Below, piece by piece: positions 7,797-15,446 of a stretch of DNA of 64,000 nt (positions are counted from its first letter, which is position 1; each line of letters starts with the position of its first letter). Both the position numbers and the translations under genes were made by a program. This DNA is from VFMC01 sp050248155. GTDB lineage: Bacteria > Actinomycetota > Acidimicrobiia > Acidimicrobiales > Ilumatobacteraceae. Under the pieces are notes generated by a model. That model saw only the letters and a program-made list of their open reading frames with translations. It was not told where the DNA came from and did no database searches. Location: positions 1 to 64,000 of the forward strand of contig JBFWSW010000011.1 of NCBI GenBank assembly GCA_050248155.1, given 5' to 3'.

Positions 7797-9265
7797 GGCC
7801 AGTCGACCGGGCCGAACGGCGAGTCGAGTCCCAGCTTGCCCGGGTTGAGGATGCCGCGGGGGTCGAGCGCGGCCTTCACCTTGGCGAGCACCGCCGCAGC
7901 CGGGCCCAACGCCTCGTGCACGAACCGGCTGCGGTTCAGCCCGACACCGTGGTGGTGCGAGAGGTTGCCGCCGTTGGCGAGCACGGCGCGTTGACCGGCG
8001 TCCCACAGCGCGACGTAGGTGGACTCGACGTCGCCTGGCGGGGGGGTGGCTGCGAAGGTGAAGTAGAGGCACGCGCCGTCGGAGTAGCTGTGGGAGAGGT
8101 GGCAGGTCGCGGCGCGTGCATGGGGAACCGACATGAGCGCGGCGCGGACTTCGCCGAACAACGTGACGAGCGCCGACCACGGCGCCGCGATCTCGAGCGT
8201 GTCGACGACGAAGCCCTTGCGCGTCAAGGCCTGCAGCGCGCTGGTGTCGTTGCGGTGGTGCTTCCACCGCTCGACTCGCTCGGGTCCGAGGACCTTGGCT
8301 CGGAAGCACGCCTCGGCGACGATGGCCATCGTGGCGTCGACGATCGCGGGCTCGCCCTCGTCGAGCACGAGCAGGACGCACTGCGAGCCGTCGCCGTCCT
8401 GGCCGCGCTGGCTCTCGGCCGCGTCGTACAGCCGCAGCACGGCGGGAGTCGCGCCGCGACGGAGAATCGACCGACATGCCTCGAGCCCGTCCTCGAACGA
8501 TGCGAACGCGTACGACTCGGAGCGTTCGACCGGCGGAACGGGGTGCGTGCGCAACCACACGCGGGTGATGACGCCCAGCGTCCCTTCGCTGCCGACGAAC
8601 AGTTGGGTGAGGTCGGGTCCGACCGCGGCCGCGGGCGCACCACCGGTGCGGACGACGGACCCGTCGGCGAGCACCACCTCGAGCCCGACCACCATGTCCT
8701 CGATCTTTCCGTAGCGGGTGCTGTACTGGCCGGCACCGCGACACGCGACCCAGCCGCCCACCGTCGCGAGGTCGAAGCTCTGCGGGAAGTGGCCGACGGA
8801 GAGGCCGTGCGTGGCGACGAGCTCGCGTTCGAGGTCGGGCCCGAACGTGCCCGCGAGCACCTCGACGATGCCGGACGCGCCGTCGACCGAGACGACGCCG
8901 TCGAGCTCGGTGAGATCGAGCACCACCCCGCCGTGCACCGGCACCGACGCTCCGCACACGCCGCTGCGGCCGCCCGCCGCCGTCACCGGGATCGCCGCGT
9001 CGTGGCAGATGCGCAGCACGGCGGCGACCTCGTCACCGGAGCGGGGCGAGCACACGGCGGACGCGAGTTGCGGCACCTGGCCGGCGAGCGCCCAGTGCAT
9101 CGCGAGCGGCCACCAGTCGCGGCTCGCCTCTGCGCACTCTGCCGTCCGGACGACCGTCGGGCACGAGCTCGCCAGCGACGCGAGCACGGTGTCGGGCACG
9201 TCGACCGCTCGACCGAACCGCGGTGCCGTGCCGGTGAGCTCGATCGGCGGCGTGGGCTCCGTCAA
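7793..9265 (-). CDS. FAD-binding oxidase, alkyldihydroxyacetonephosphate synthase-like
   Basis: 490-residue VAO/PCMH-type flavoprotein. The FAD-binding half shows TAAGGRSGVCG, SFDLATVGGWVACRGAGQYSTRYG and VGSEGTLGVITR. The C-terminal cap has SHHHGVGLNR, which matches the His-rich active-site segment of alkyl-DHAP synthases, and ends NPGKLGLD. AGPS-type enzymes swap an acyl for an alkyl chain on DHAP; the sequence does not say whether this one makes ether lipids or is a D-lactate/glycolate-type oxidase. The start is a TTG overlapping the glpD stop (TTGA), supported by AGGGGG 7 bases upstream. Confidence 0.8.
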   Translation of the reverse strand: MTEPTPPIELTGTAPRFGRAVDVPDTVLASLASSCPTVVRTAECAEASRDWWPLAMHWALAGQVPQLASAVCSPRSGDEVAAVLRICHDAAIPVTAAGGRSGVCGASVPVHGGVVLDLTELDGVVSVDGASGIVEVLAGTFGPDLERELVATHGLSVGHFPQSFDLATVGGWVACRGAGQYSTRYGKIEDMVVGLEVVLADGSVVRTGGAPAAAVGPDLTQLFVGSEGTLGVITRVWLRTHPVPPVERSESYAFASFEDGLEACRSILRRGATPAVLRLYDAAESQRGQDGDGSQCVLLVLDEGEPAIVDATMAIVAEACFRAKVLGPERVERWKHHRNDTSALQALTRKGFVVDTLEIAAPWSALVTLFGEVRAALMSVPHARAATCHLSHSYSDGACLYFTFAATPPPGDVESTYVALWDAGQRAVLANGGNLSHHHGVGLNRSRFVHEALGPAAAVLAKVKAALDPRGILNPGKLGLDSPFGPVDWP

Positions 9266-10977
9266 CGGTCGGCCCCCTGGCCGTGGGCGAAGAGCTCGGC
9301 CTCGGTGAGGTTGTTGGCGACGTGCTCGGCCACGACGAGCGAGCAGAACGAGTCGATCTGCTCCTGCAGCTGTGCGTCGTCCCACCCCAGCTCGGGCGCG
9401 AGCAGCTGACCGACGCCGGCCGCAGCCGCGACCGCCGCGGCACGATCGAAGAGTCGCGCCCTCGTCCGGCGCGACAGCACGTCGTCGATCGACAGGGCCA
9501 TCTCGTGACGCACGGCGTACAGCGCCTCGGCGCGCACGTAGGGCAACCCGGCGACGAGCGGCTGGCCGAGCGACGGATCGGCGTCGATCAGGGCCTGCAC
9601 CTCCGTCGCGAGCGAGCCGTACCGGCTGCGCAGGTGCTCGTCGAGCGTGCCCGGCTCGCCGTCGCGGTGCCCCTCGGCGCCAACCAGCTTCAAGCGCCTC
9701 GTGCGGCATCGGTCGCGGCGTCCGAGCCGGTCGACCACCGCGTCCACGGTGTCCTCGGCCATCTCGCGATAGGTCGTGAGCTTGCCGCCCGTGACGGTGA
9801 TGACGCCGTGCGGGTTGGTCGTGACGGTGTGCCGGCGGGACAGATCGGCCGTCCGCCCCGATGCCGCCCGCTTGACCAGCGGGCGCAGGCCCGCCCACAC
9901 GCCGGTGATGTCGTCGGTCGTGATCGGCCCGTTCGACTGGTCGATCGACGCGTTCAGCGCGCGGAGCACGTAGGCGATGTCGTCGCTGGTGCACTGCGGA
10001 TCGTCGAGCGGTCCGTCGTAGTCGGTGTCGGTCGTGCCGACGTAGGTGTGCTCGAACGTGCCGTCGCCCTTGGGACCCCACGGCACCACGAACAGGCTGC
10101 GCTTGTCCTTCGGGACCGGGATGACGACGGCGATGTCGTTGCGCACCTTGTGCCACGGCACGGCCAGGTGCACGCCCTTGGCGGGGCGGATGCTGTCGGG
10201 GTGCTCGCCCTCGTCGAGGGCGCGCACGTCGTCGCTCCACACCCCGGCGGCGTTGACGACCACCGTCGCCCGCACGTCGACGTCGGCGCCGTCGGCGCGC
10301 ACGCTCGCGCCGTACACACGACCGGACTCGTCGTGCAGGAAGCCCGTCACGCCGCAGGCGTTGACGACCGTCGCGCCGTGCGCCGCCGCGGTGCGGAGGA
10401 GGGTGAGCACCAGCCGCGCGTCGTCGGCGCCGGCGTCGTAGTAGAGGTACGCCGACAGCAGGCGGTCGGCGGGCATGGTGGGCATGTGGGCGAGCGCAGC
10501 CTGCTTGCGCAAACGGCGGTGCAGCTTGCCGATCCGCCAGCCACCGGTGAGGTCGTACATCCACATCGCCGAGCCCATGGCCCGCGCGATCTTGCGGCTG
10601 ACGACGCTCTTGGTGCTGTCGCCGGCCGACGGTCGGCCGAGGATGGGGATGAGGAAGGGCAGCACGCGCACGAGGTGTGGCGCGTTGCGGCGAAGTCGCT
10701 GACGCTCGTGCAGCGCCTCGTACACCAGCCGGACCTCTCCCTGTTGCAAGTAGCGCAGCCCGCCGTGGACCATCTTCGAGCTCTTCGACGACGTGCCCGA
10801 GGCGAAGTCGTCGCGCTCGACCAGTGCTGTGCGCAGCCCGCGCGACGCCGCGTCGAGCGCCACCCCGGCGCCGGTGATGCCACCGCCGACGACGAGCACG
10901 TCGAAGGTCTCCGAGCGCAGCCGGGCGAGCATCTCGCGTCGGTCGAACGAGGGGCTCTGCACAGGCGTCAGCGGCAC
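9262..10977 (-). CDS. glpD: Glycerol-3-phosphate dehydrogenase, FAD-dependent
   Basis: 571 residues. Oxidises sn-glycerol-3-phosphate to DHAP at the membrane. The dinucleotide-binding motif VLVVGGGITGAGVALDAASRG lies near 27-47, followed by SSKSSKMVHGGLRYL. The family's GGKLTTYR motif and the C-terminal DAO_C domain are present, and the length is normal for GlpD. GTG start; TAGGAT ends 6 bases upstream, implying a leaderless message. It heads the unit glpD, AGPS-like, membrane protein, FGGY kinase, and diverges from the Fur-family gene. Confidence 0.95.
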   Translation of the reverse strand: MPLTPVQSPSFDRREMLARLRSETFDVLVVGGGITGAGVALDAASRGLRTALVERDDFASGTSSKSSKMVHGGLRYLQQGEVRLVYEALHERQRLRRNAPHLVRVLPFLIPILGRPSAGDSTKSVVSRKIARAMGSAMWMYDLTGGWRIGKLHRRLRKQAALAHMPTMPADRLLSAYLYYDAGADDARLVLTLLRTAAAHGATVVNACGVTGFLHDESGRVYGASVRADGADVDVRATVVVNAAGVWSDDVRALDEGEHPDSIRPAKGVHLAVPWHKVRNDIAVVIPVPKDKRSLFVVPWGPKGDGTFEHTYVGTTDTDYDGPLDDPQCTSDDIAYVLRALNASIDQSNGPITTDDITGVWAGLRPLVKRAASGRTADLSRRHTVTTNPHGVITVTGGKLTTYREMAEDTVDAVVDRLGRRDRCRTRRLKLVGAEGHRDGEPGTLDEHLRSRYGSLATEVQALIDADPSLGQPLVAGLPYVRAEALYAVRHEMALSIDDVLSRRTRARLFDRAAAVAAAAGVGQLLAPELGWDDAQLQEQIDSFCSLVVAEHVANNLTEAELFAHGQGADR

Positions 10978-10983
10978 GTGGTC

Positions 10984-10989
10984 ATCCTA
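10984..10989 (-). promoter_or_regulatory. -10 element TAGGAT for glpD (leaderless)
   Basis: Minus-strand TAGGAT ends 6 bases before the GTG at 10977. It sits in the 92-base divergent region shared with the Fur-family promoter. Confidence 0.5.
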
Positions 10990-11032
10990 GGAGTCGGCGT
11001 GTCCGGCACCGTCGGACCGCAATCTGCACGAA

Positions 11033-11062
11033 TTGCGAACGAGCACCTGCTGCGAATAGAGT
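11033..11062 (+). promoter_or_regulatory. Promoter TTGCGA-N18-TAGAGT for the Fur-family gene
   Basis: TTGCGA at 11033-11038 and TAGAGT at 11057-11062, 18 bases apart. The -10 ends 7 bases before GTG 11070, which decides that start over the in-frame GTG at 11061. TGCGAA occurs twice, once over the -35 and once just before the -10, and could be part of an autoregulatory site. Confidence 0.55.
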
Positions 11063-11069
11063 GCGGGTC

Positions 11070-11492
11070 GTGCAGCATCCCGCCGAGCTCACCGCCGCGT
11101 TCCGGGCGAGCGGCCTGAAGCTCACCCCGCAGCGGCAGCTGCTGTTCCGACTGCTGCACGGCAACTCCACCCATCCCTCGGCCGAGGCGCTGTACGTCGC
11201 CGCGAGCGAGCAGATGCCGGGCATCTCGCTGCGCACCGTCTACCAGACGCTCACCGATCTCGTCGCGATGGGCGAGCTGCACCAGCTCAACCTCGACTCG
11301 GGCTCGACGCGCTTCGACCCGAACCTCGACGAGCACCACCACGTGCTGTGCACCGTGTGCGGCGAGCTCCGCGACGTGTACGTCGACGGTGCCGAGTACA
11401 TGGGCGTCGACGGCCTCGACGGGTTCGAGATCGACTCGACCGACATCATCTTCCGCGGACGCTGCGCGCGCTGCGCCGACGCCGCGACCTGA
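11070..11492 (+). CDS. Fur/PerR-family transcriptional regulator
   Basis: 140-residue metal-dependent regulator. The winged-helix DNA-binding half has LTPQRQLLFRLL and ISLRTVYQTLTDLVAMGEL. The dimer/metal half has DEHHHVLCTVCGELRDV and a terminal CARC, two CxxC pairs that can hold structural zinc. Regulatory-metal His and Asp candidates lie in FDPNLDEHHH. The adjacent rubrerythrin gene suggests peroxide (PerR-like) rather than iron control, an inference. Start chosen from the leaderless promoter; GTG 11061 would add three residues. Confidence 0.88.
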   Translation: MQHPAELTAAFRASGLKLTPQRQLLFRLLHGNSTHPSAEALYVAASEQMPGISLRTVYQTLTDLVAMGELHQLNLDSGSTRFDPNLDEHHHVLCTVCGELRDVYVDGAEYMGVDGLDGFEIDSTDIIFRGRCARCADAAT

Positions 11493-11542
11493 TCCATCCA
11501 CAACCAGCAACCGCCCACCCGGGCACCGAAGGAGTCATCCGA

Positions 11543-11959
11543 ATGTCCACGCTCGAAGGCACCAAGACCCACGAGAATCTGAAGGAGGCGTTCGCCGGCG
11601 AGAGCCAGGCCAACCGTCGCTACCTGTGGTTCGCGCAGAAGGCCGACGTCGAGGGGTACCCCGATGCCGCTGCGCTGTTCCGCTCGGTGGCCGAGGGCGA
11701 GACCGGCCATGCGCACGGCCACCTCGAGTTCCTCGCGCAGGTGGGCGACCCGGCGACGGGTGAGCCGATCGGCGAGACCGAGGAGAACTTCAAGGCCTCC
11801 ATCGCCGGCGAGACCTACGAGTACACCCAGATGTACCCGGGGTTCGCGAAGACCGCCCGCGACGAGGGCTTCACCGAGATCGCCGACTGGTTCGAGACGC
11901 TCGCCCGCGCCGAGAAGAGCCACGCCGGCCGCTTCCAGCAGGGCCTCGACGGGCTCTGA
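11543..11959 (+). CDS. Rubrerythrin-family diiron protein without rubredoxin domain
   Basis: 138 residues, a ferritin-like four-helix bundle. Helices carry AFAGESQANRRYLWFA, FRSVAEGETGHAHGHLEFL, AGETYEYTQMYPGFA and ETLARAEKSHAGRFQ, giving the Glu and ExxH ligands of an intact diiron site. The C-terminal rubredoxin-like Cys4 domain of classic rubrerythrins is absent. AAGGAG stands 8 bases before the ATG. Rubrerythrins reduce peroxide; the electron donor here could be the Fe-S protein encoded next. Confidence 0.9.
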   Translation: MSTLEGTKTHENLKEAFAGESQANRRYLWFAQKADVEGYPDAAALFRSVAEGETGHAHGHLEFLAQVGDPATGEPIGETEENFKASIAGETYEYTQMYPGFAKTARDEGFTEIADWFETLARAEKSHAGRFQQGLDGL

Positions 11960-12041
11960 TCCACGTCCGTCGCGCGCCCGCCGGCGCGGGCCGGCCATCG
12001 GAACGGCCGAGCGCCGGCGAGCGCGCGACAATCGATCCGCC

Positions 12042-13355
12042 ATGACGATCACCTACGACCCGAAGCACCCGAACTACCTCGACGAGGCCGACGTCCGCAA
12101 CGAGCTCACCCGGGTCTACGACCTGTGCCACGGATGCCGGCTGTGCTTCAAGTTCTGCACGTCGTTCCCCACGCTGTTCGAGTACATCGATCGCCACGAG
12201 GACCAGGACGCCGGACGGCTGACGCCTGCGCAGCAGGACCAGGTGGTCGACGAGTGCTTCCAGTGCAAGCTCTGCTACATCAACTGCCCGTACATCCCCG
12301 AGCTGCACGAGTGGGCGATCGACTTCCCCCGGCTCATGCTGCGCGCCGACGCGATGCGCCACCACCACAACCAGGTGGGCATCCGCGATCGCGCGACGAC
12401 GTCGTTCATGGGCCGCACCGATCTCATGGGCAAGGTCGCCAGCGCCACCGCCCCCGTCACCAACAAGATCGTCGGAGCGGCGCCGGGCTCGCTCGTGCGC
12501 AAGGTCGTCGAGAAGGCAACCGGCGTCTCGAGCGTGCGCCTGCTGCCGCCGTATGCACGTCAGCGGTTCAGCACCTGGTTCAACAAGCGACCGAAGCTCC
12601 GCATCAACAAGCGCCAAGGCAGGGTCGCGGTGTTCCCGACGTGCCTCGTCGAGTACCAGAAGCCCGACATCGGCCACGACCTCGTGAAGGTCTACGAGCG
12701 CAACGGCATCGAGTGCCACCTCGCAGACGGGGCAGGCTGCTGCGGCGCACCGTTCCTGCACAGCGGTGACATCGACCAGTTCACCAAGGTGGCCGAGAAG
12801 AACGTCGCCACGCTCGCCAAGTCGGCCAAGAAGGGGCTCGACATCGTCGTGCCCCAGCCGACGTGTGGCTACGTGCTGAAGAAGGACTACGTCGACTACG
12901 TGGGTGGCCCCGACGCCGCGCTCGTCGCCGAGCACACCTACGACGCGGCCGAGTACCTGATGAAGGTGCACAAGGCCGAGGGCACCTCGCTCGACATCGA
13001 CTTCACCGGCGACGTCCCCGACTCGGTCACCTATCACGTCCCGTGCCACCTGAAGGCGCAGAACATCGGGCTCAAGAGCCGTGACCTCATCAAGCTCACG
13101 GGCGCCAAGGTGAAGCTCGTGCAGCAGTGCAGCGGCATCGACGGCATGTGGGGCCTGCGCGCCGAGAACGCCGACATCTCGGTGCCGATCGCACAGAAGC
13201 TCGGCAGCGAGATCCAGCGCGCCAACGGTGACGTCGTCGCGGGTGACTGCCACCTCGCCAACACCGCGATCGCCGAGCAGACGGGCGAGTCACCGTTGCA
13301 CCCGCTGCAGCTCATCGCCCGCGCGTACGGGATCTCGTCCGAGCAGAGCAGGTAG
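12042..13355 (+). CDS. GlpC-like Fe-S protein with two 4Fe-4S sites and CCG domains
   Basis: 437 residues. Two ferredoxin-type clusters near the N-terminus: CHGCRLCFKFC (about 29-39) and CFQCKLCYINCP (about 73-84). Two cysteine-rich CCG-type domains follow, seen as GAGCCGAPFLHSG and HVPCHLKAQNIG. This resembles GlpC and heterodisulfide-reductase subunit D. It lies between a rubrerythrin and a DUF3501 gene, an association found in other bacteria, so it may pass electrons to the diiron protein rather than act on glycerol phosphate. A weak CAATCG lies 7 bases before the ATG. Confidence 0.85.
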   Translation: MTITYDPKHPNYLDEADVRNELTRVYDLCHGCRLCFKFCTSFPTLFEYIDRHEDQDAGRLTPAQQDQVVDECFQCKLCYINCPYIPELHEWAIDFPRLMLRADAMRHHHNQVGIRDRATTSFMGRTDLMGKVASATAPVTNKIVGAAPGSLVRKVVEKATGVSSVRLLPPYARQRFSTWFNKRPKLRINKRQGRVAVFPTCLVEYQKPDIGHDLVKVYERNGIECHLADGAGCCGAPFLHSGDIDQFTKVAEKNVATLAKSAKKGLDIVVPQPTCGYVLKKDYVDYVGGPDAALVAEHTYDAAEYLMKVHKAEGTSLDIDFTGDVPDSVTYHVPCHLKAQNIGLKSRDLIKLTGAKVKLVQQCSGIDGMWGLRAENADISVPIAQKLGSEIQRANGDVVAGDCHLANTAIAEQTGESPLHPLQLIARAYGISSEQSR

Positions 13356-13358
13356 CAG

Positions 13359-13955
13359 ATGTCGACGTCGCGCAAGCTGACGCTCGCCGACATCCTCGAC
13401 GTGCGCGCCTACGAGCGTGAGCGAGAGCAGTCGCGCGCCCGGGTGCTCGCCCTCAAGCAACGGCGTCGGCTCGCGCTGGGCACGCTCGTCACCATCATGT
13501 TCGAGAACCGCGAGACGATGCGCCACCAGATCCACGAGATGGCGCGCGTCGAGCGGCTCACGACCGACGAGGCGATCCAGGACGAGCTCGACACCTACAA
13601 CCCGATGGTGCCCGAGCCCGGACAGCTGTGCGCCACCGTGTTCCTCGAGCTGACCTCGGACGACCAGATGCGCGACTGGCTCCCCAAACTCGTCGGGATC
13701 GAACGAAGCTTCCAGTTCCAGCTCGCCGACGGTTCGATCGTGCCGTCGATCACCGACGAGCAACACCAGTCGCAGTTGACCCGCGAGCACGTCACTGCCG
13801 CCGTGCACTACATCCGGTTCGAGCTCACGCCCGCGCAGGTCGAGGCCTTCGTGTCACCTGTCGTGCTGGCGATCGATCACCCCGACTATCGCGAAGCAGT
13901 CGAGCTGCTCCCCGAGACAATCGACGAGCTCCGAAAAGACCTCGTCGACGAGTGA
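13359..13955 (+). CDS. DUF3501 family protein
   Basis: 198 residues, 3 bases after the Fe-S gene and surely cotranscribed. The N-terminus LTLADILDVRAYEREREQ and the segment MFENRETMRHQIHEMARVE match the DUF3501 pattern as I recall it. No membrane helix or cofactor motif. Family function is unknown; its recurrent partner genes are rubrerythrin and the GlpC-like Fe-S protein, both present here in the same order. Confidence 0.85.
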   Translation: MSTSRKLTLADILDVRAYEREREQSRARVLALKQRRRLALGTLVTIMFENRETMRHQIHEMARVERLTTDEAIQDELDTYNPMVPEPGQLCATVFLELTSDDQMRDWLPKLVGIERSFQFQLADGSIVPSITDEQHQSQLTREHVTAAVHYIRFELTPAQVEAFVSPVVLAIDHPDYREAVELLPETIDELRKDLVDE

Positions 13956-14028
13956 CCGTGTGGTCGCGCCCCTGGTGAGAGCGGACGAACCCGAAACACG
14001 GCCGCAACCGATTCCCGGAAATTGCCCC

Positions 14029-14058
14029 TTCCCAAGGGCGTCCGCGCGACCCTAGATT
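14029..14058 (+). promoter_or_regulatory. Probable whiB promoter TTCCCA-N18-TAGATT
   Basis: TTCCCA at 14029-14034 and TAGATT at 14053-14058. The expected transcript start near 14065 gives a leader of about 48 bases with a GGGGAG ribosome site 8 bases before the GTG. Confidence 0.45.
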
Positions 14059-14067
14059 GCGGGTTCG

Positions 14068-14084
14068 TGGGGTGAGTCACCCCA
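14068..14084. promoter_or_regulatory. Perfect 17-bp dyad in the whiB leader (candidate operator)
   Basis: TGGGGTGAGTCACCCCA: 8-bp perfect arms around one central base. It starts about 10 bases after the -10, so it overlaps positions +4 to +20 of the message. A repressor there would block transcription; as RNA the single-base loop is too tight for the full stem. Confidence 0.5.
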
Positions 14085-14112
14085 TGAATCCGACAACAGG
14101 GGAGACAAGGTC

Positions 14113-14352
14113 GTGTCTGCCAAAGAGATCGTGTGGCGGGAACTGGGTGCTTGCAGGGGGCTCGAGCCAAGCATCTTCTTCCCGGAAGACGACGCGGACG
14201 CCGGGGACGCCAAGGCCGTGTGCGCGAGCTGCGGCGTCAGGGTGGCCTGCCTCGAGCATGCGCTCACCATCCGCGAGAAGCAGGGCGTCTGGGGAGGGGC
14301 CACCGAGCGCGAGCGACGGCGGATCATCCGCCAGCGTCGCCGAACTGCCTGA
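14113..14352 (+). CDS. WhiB-family Fe-S transcription factor
   Basis: 79 residues. Four Cys ligands: Cys in GACRG, the CASC pair (VCASCGV) and Cys in VACLEHA, matching C-Xn-C-X2-C-X5-C of Wbl proteins, which hold a 4Fe-4S cluster sensitive to oxygen and nitric oxide. The GVWGGATERERR turn and the basic RQRRR tail for DNA binding are present. GTG start. Unlike most neighbours it has a real 5' leader, with a strong dyad, implying its own regulation. The member (WhiB1, 2 or other) cannot be assigned by eye. Confidence 0.92.
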   Translation: MSAKEIVWRELGACRGLEPSIFFPEDDADAGDAKAVCASCGVRVACLEHALTIREKQGVWGGATERERRRIIRQRRRTA

Positions 14353-14358
14353 GCGATC

Positions 14359-14380
14359 CGCCCGAACGGGCGCATAGTCT
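14359..14380 (+). promoter_or_regulatory. trpD promoter: -10 TAGTCT preceded by a 6-2-6 palindrome
   Basis: TAGTCT (14375-14380) ends 7 bases before ATG 14388, a leaderless layout. CGCCCG-AA-CGGGCG (14359-14372) lies directly upstream, between whiB and the -10. It may be an operator or a weak whiB terminator. Confidence 0.45.
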
Positions 14381-14387
14381 CGCTGCG

Positions 14388-15446
14388 ATGAGTGACCTCG
14401 AGGAACACGGTGGCTGGCCCGCGCTCTTGAGCGCCCTGCTCGACCGCACCGATCTGACGGCGTCGCAGGCTCGGGCGGCGATGGCCACCATCCTGGCCGG
14501 CGACGCGACCCCCGCCCAGCTCATCGGGTTCGTGGTGGCGCTGCGGGCGAAGGGCGAGACGCCGGAGGAGCTGTCGGGTCTGCTCGACGCCGTGCTCGCG
14601 AGCGCCACGTTGGTGCCCCTCGGCGAGGACGTGCGGGCCCGAGCCGTCGACATCGTCGGCACCGGGGGCGACCGCAGCCACTCCATCAACGTCAGCACGA
14701 TGGCCGCGATCGTGGCTGCCGGCGCCGGGGTCACGATCTGCAAGCACGGGGCGCGCGCGGCGTCGTCGAAGTGCGGCACCGCCGACGTGCTCGAAGCCCT
14801 CGGTGTGGTGATCGACCTGCCACCCGAGGGCGTCCAGCGCTGCGTCGAGCGGGCGGGCATCGGGTTCTGCCTCGCAGCCGCGTACCACCCCTCGTTCCGC
14901 TTCGCCGCGCCGAGCCGCAAAGAGATCGGCATCGCCACGGTGTTCAACCTGCTCGGGCCGATGGCGAACCCTGGCCGGGTGAAGCGCCAGGTCATCGGGG
15001 TCGCCAACCCCGCTGTCGCCGAGCGGATGCTGGCCTCGCTGCGCATCCACGGCTCGGTGAAGGCGTGGGTGGTGCACGGCAACGGTCTCGACGAGCTCAC
15101 CACCACCGGCCCCTCCACCGTCCTCTCGCTCGAGGACGACTCGGTGCGCACCTTCACCGTCGACCCGCTCGCCCTCGGCCTCGCCCCGGCGATCCCCGAC
15201 GAGCTCGTCGGCGGCGAGCCGCACGAGAACGCCGAGGCCGTGCGCCGCGTGCTCGGGGGCGAGCACGGGGCCCACCGCAACATCGTGGTCCTCAACGCCG
15301 CAGCTGCGCTCGTCGTCGCCGATCGGGCATCGAACCTGGAAGAGGGGCTCATCATGGCGGGGGAGTCGATCGACTCGGGGGCCGCAGCCGACCGGTTGGA
15401 GCGCTTCGTCGCCGAGTCGCAGGCCGCAGCCGCCGAACGGACGTGA
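14388..15446 (+). CDS. trpD: Anthranilate phosphoribosyltransferase
   Basis: 352 residues. Transfers phosphoribose from PRPP to anthranilate in tryptophan synthesis. Motifs: the PRPP loop DIVGTGGDRSHSINVST (about 88-104), KHGARAASSKCGTADVLEALG, and FNLLGPMANPG. Length is standard. No other trp gene is within reach, so it is an orphan here. Its TGA overlaps the GTG of the homoserine kinase-like gene, so the two are translationally coupled. Confidence 0.95.
   Translation: MSDLEEHGGWPALLSALLDRTDLTASQARAAMATILAGDATPAQLIGFVVALRAKGETPEELSGLLDAVLASATLVPLGEDVRARAVDIVGTGGDRSHSINVSTMAAIVAAGAGVTICKHGARAASSKCGTADVLEALGVVIDLPPEGVQRCVERAGIGFCLAAAYHPSFRFAAPSRKEIGIATVFNLLGPMANPGRVKRQVIGVANPAVAERMLASLRIHGSVKAWVVHGNGLDELTTTGPSTVLSLEDDSVRTFTVDPLALGLAPAIPDELVGGEPHENAEAVRRVLGGEHGAHRNIVVLNAAAALVVADRASNLEEGLIMAGESIDSGAAADRLERFVAESQAAAAERT

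Noticed and set aside
7365..10564. Longer upstream starts for the membrane protein and flavoprotein on the minus strand
   Set aside because: The extensions are out-of-frame shadows of glpD and the flavoprotein; 4-base overlaps define the starts.
11061..11069. GTG 11061 as start of the Fur-family gene
   Set aside because: It lies inside the -10 hexamer TAGAGT; GTG 11070 fits the leaderless spacing.
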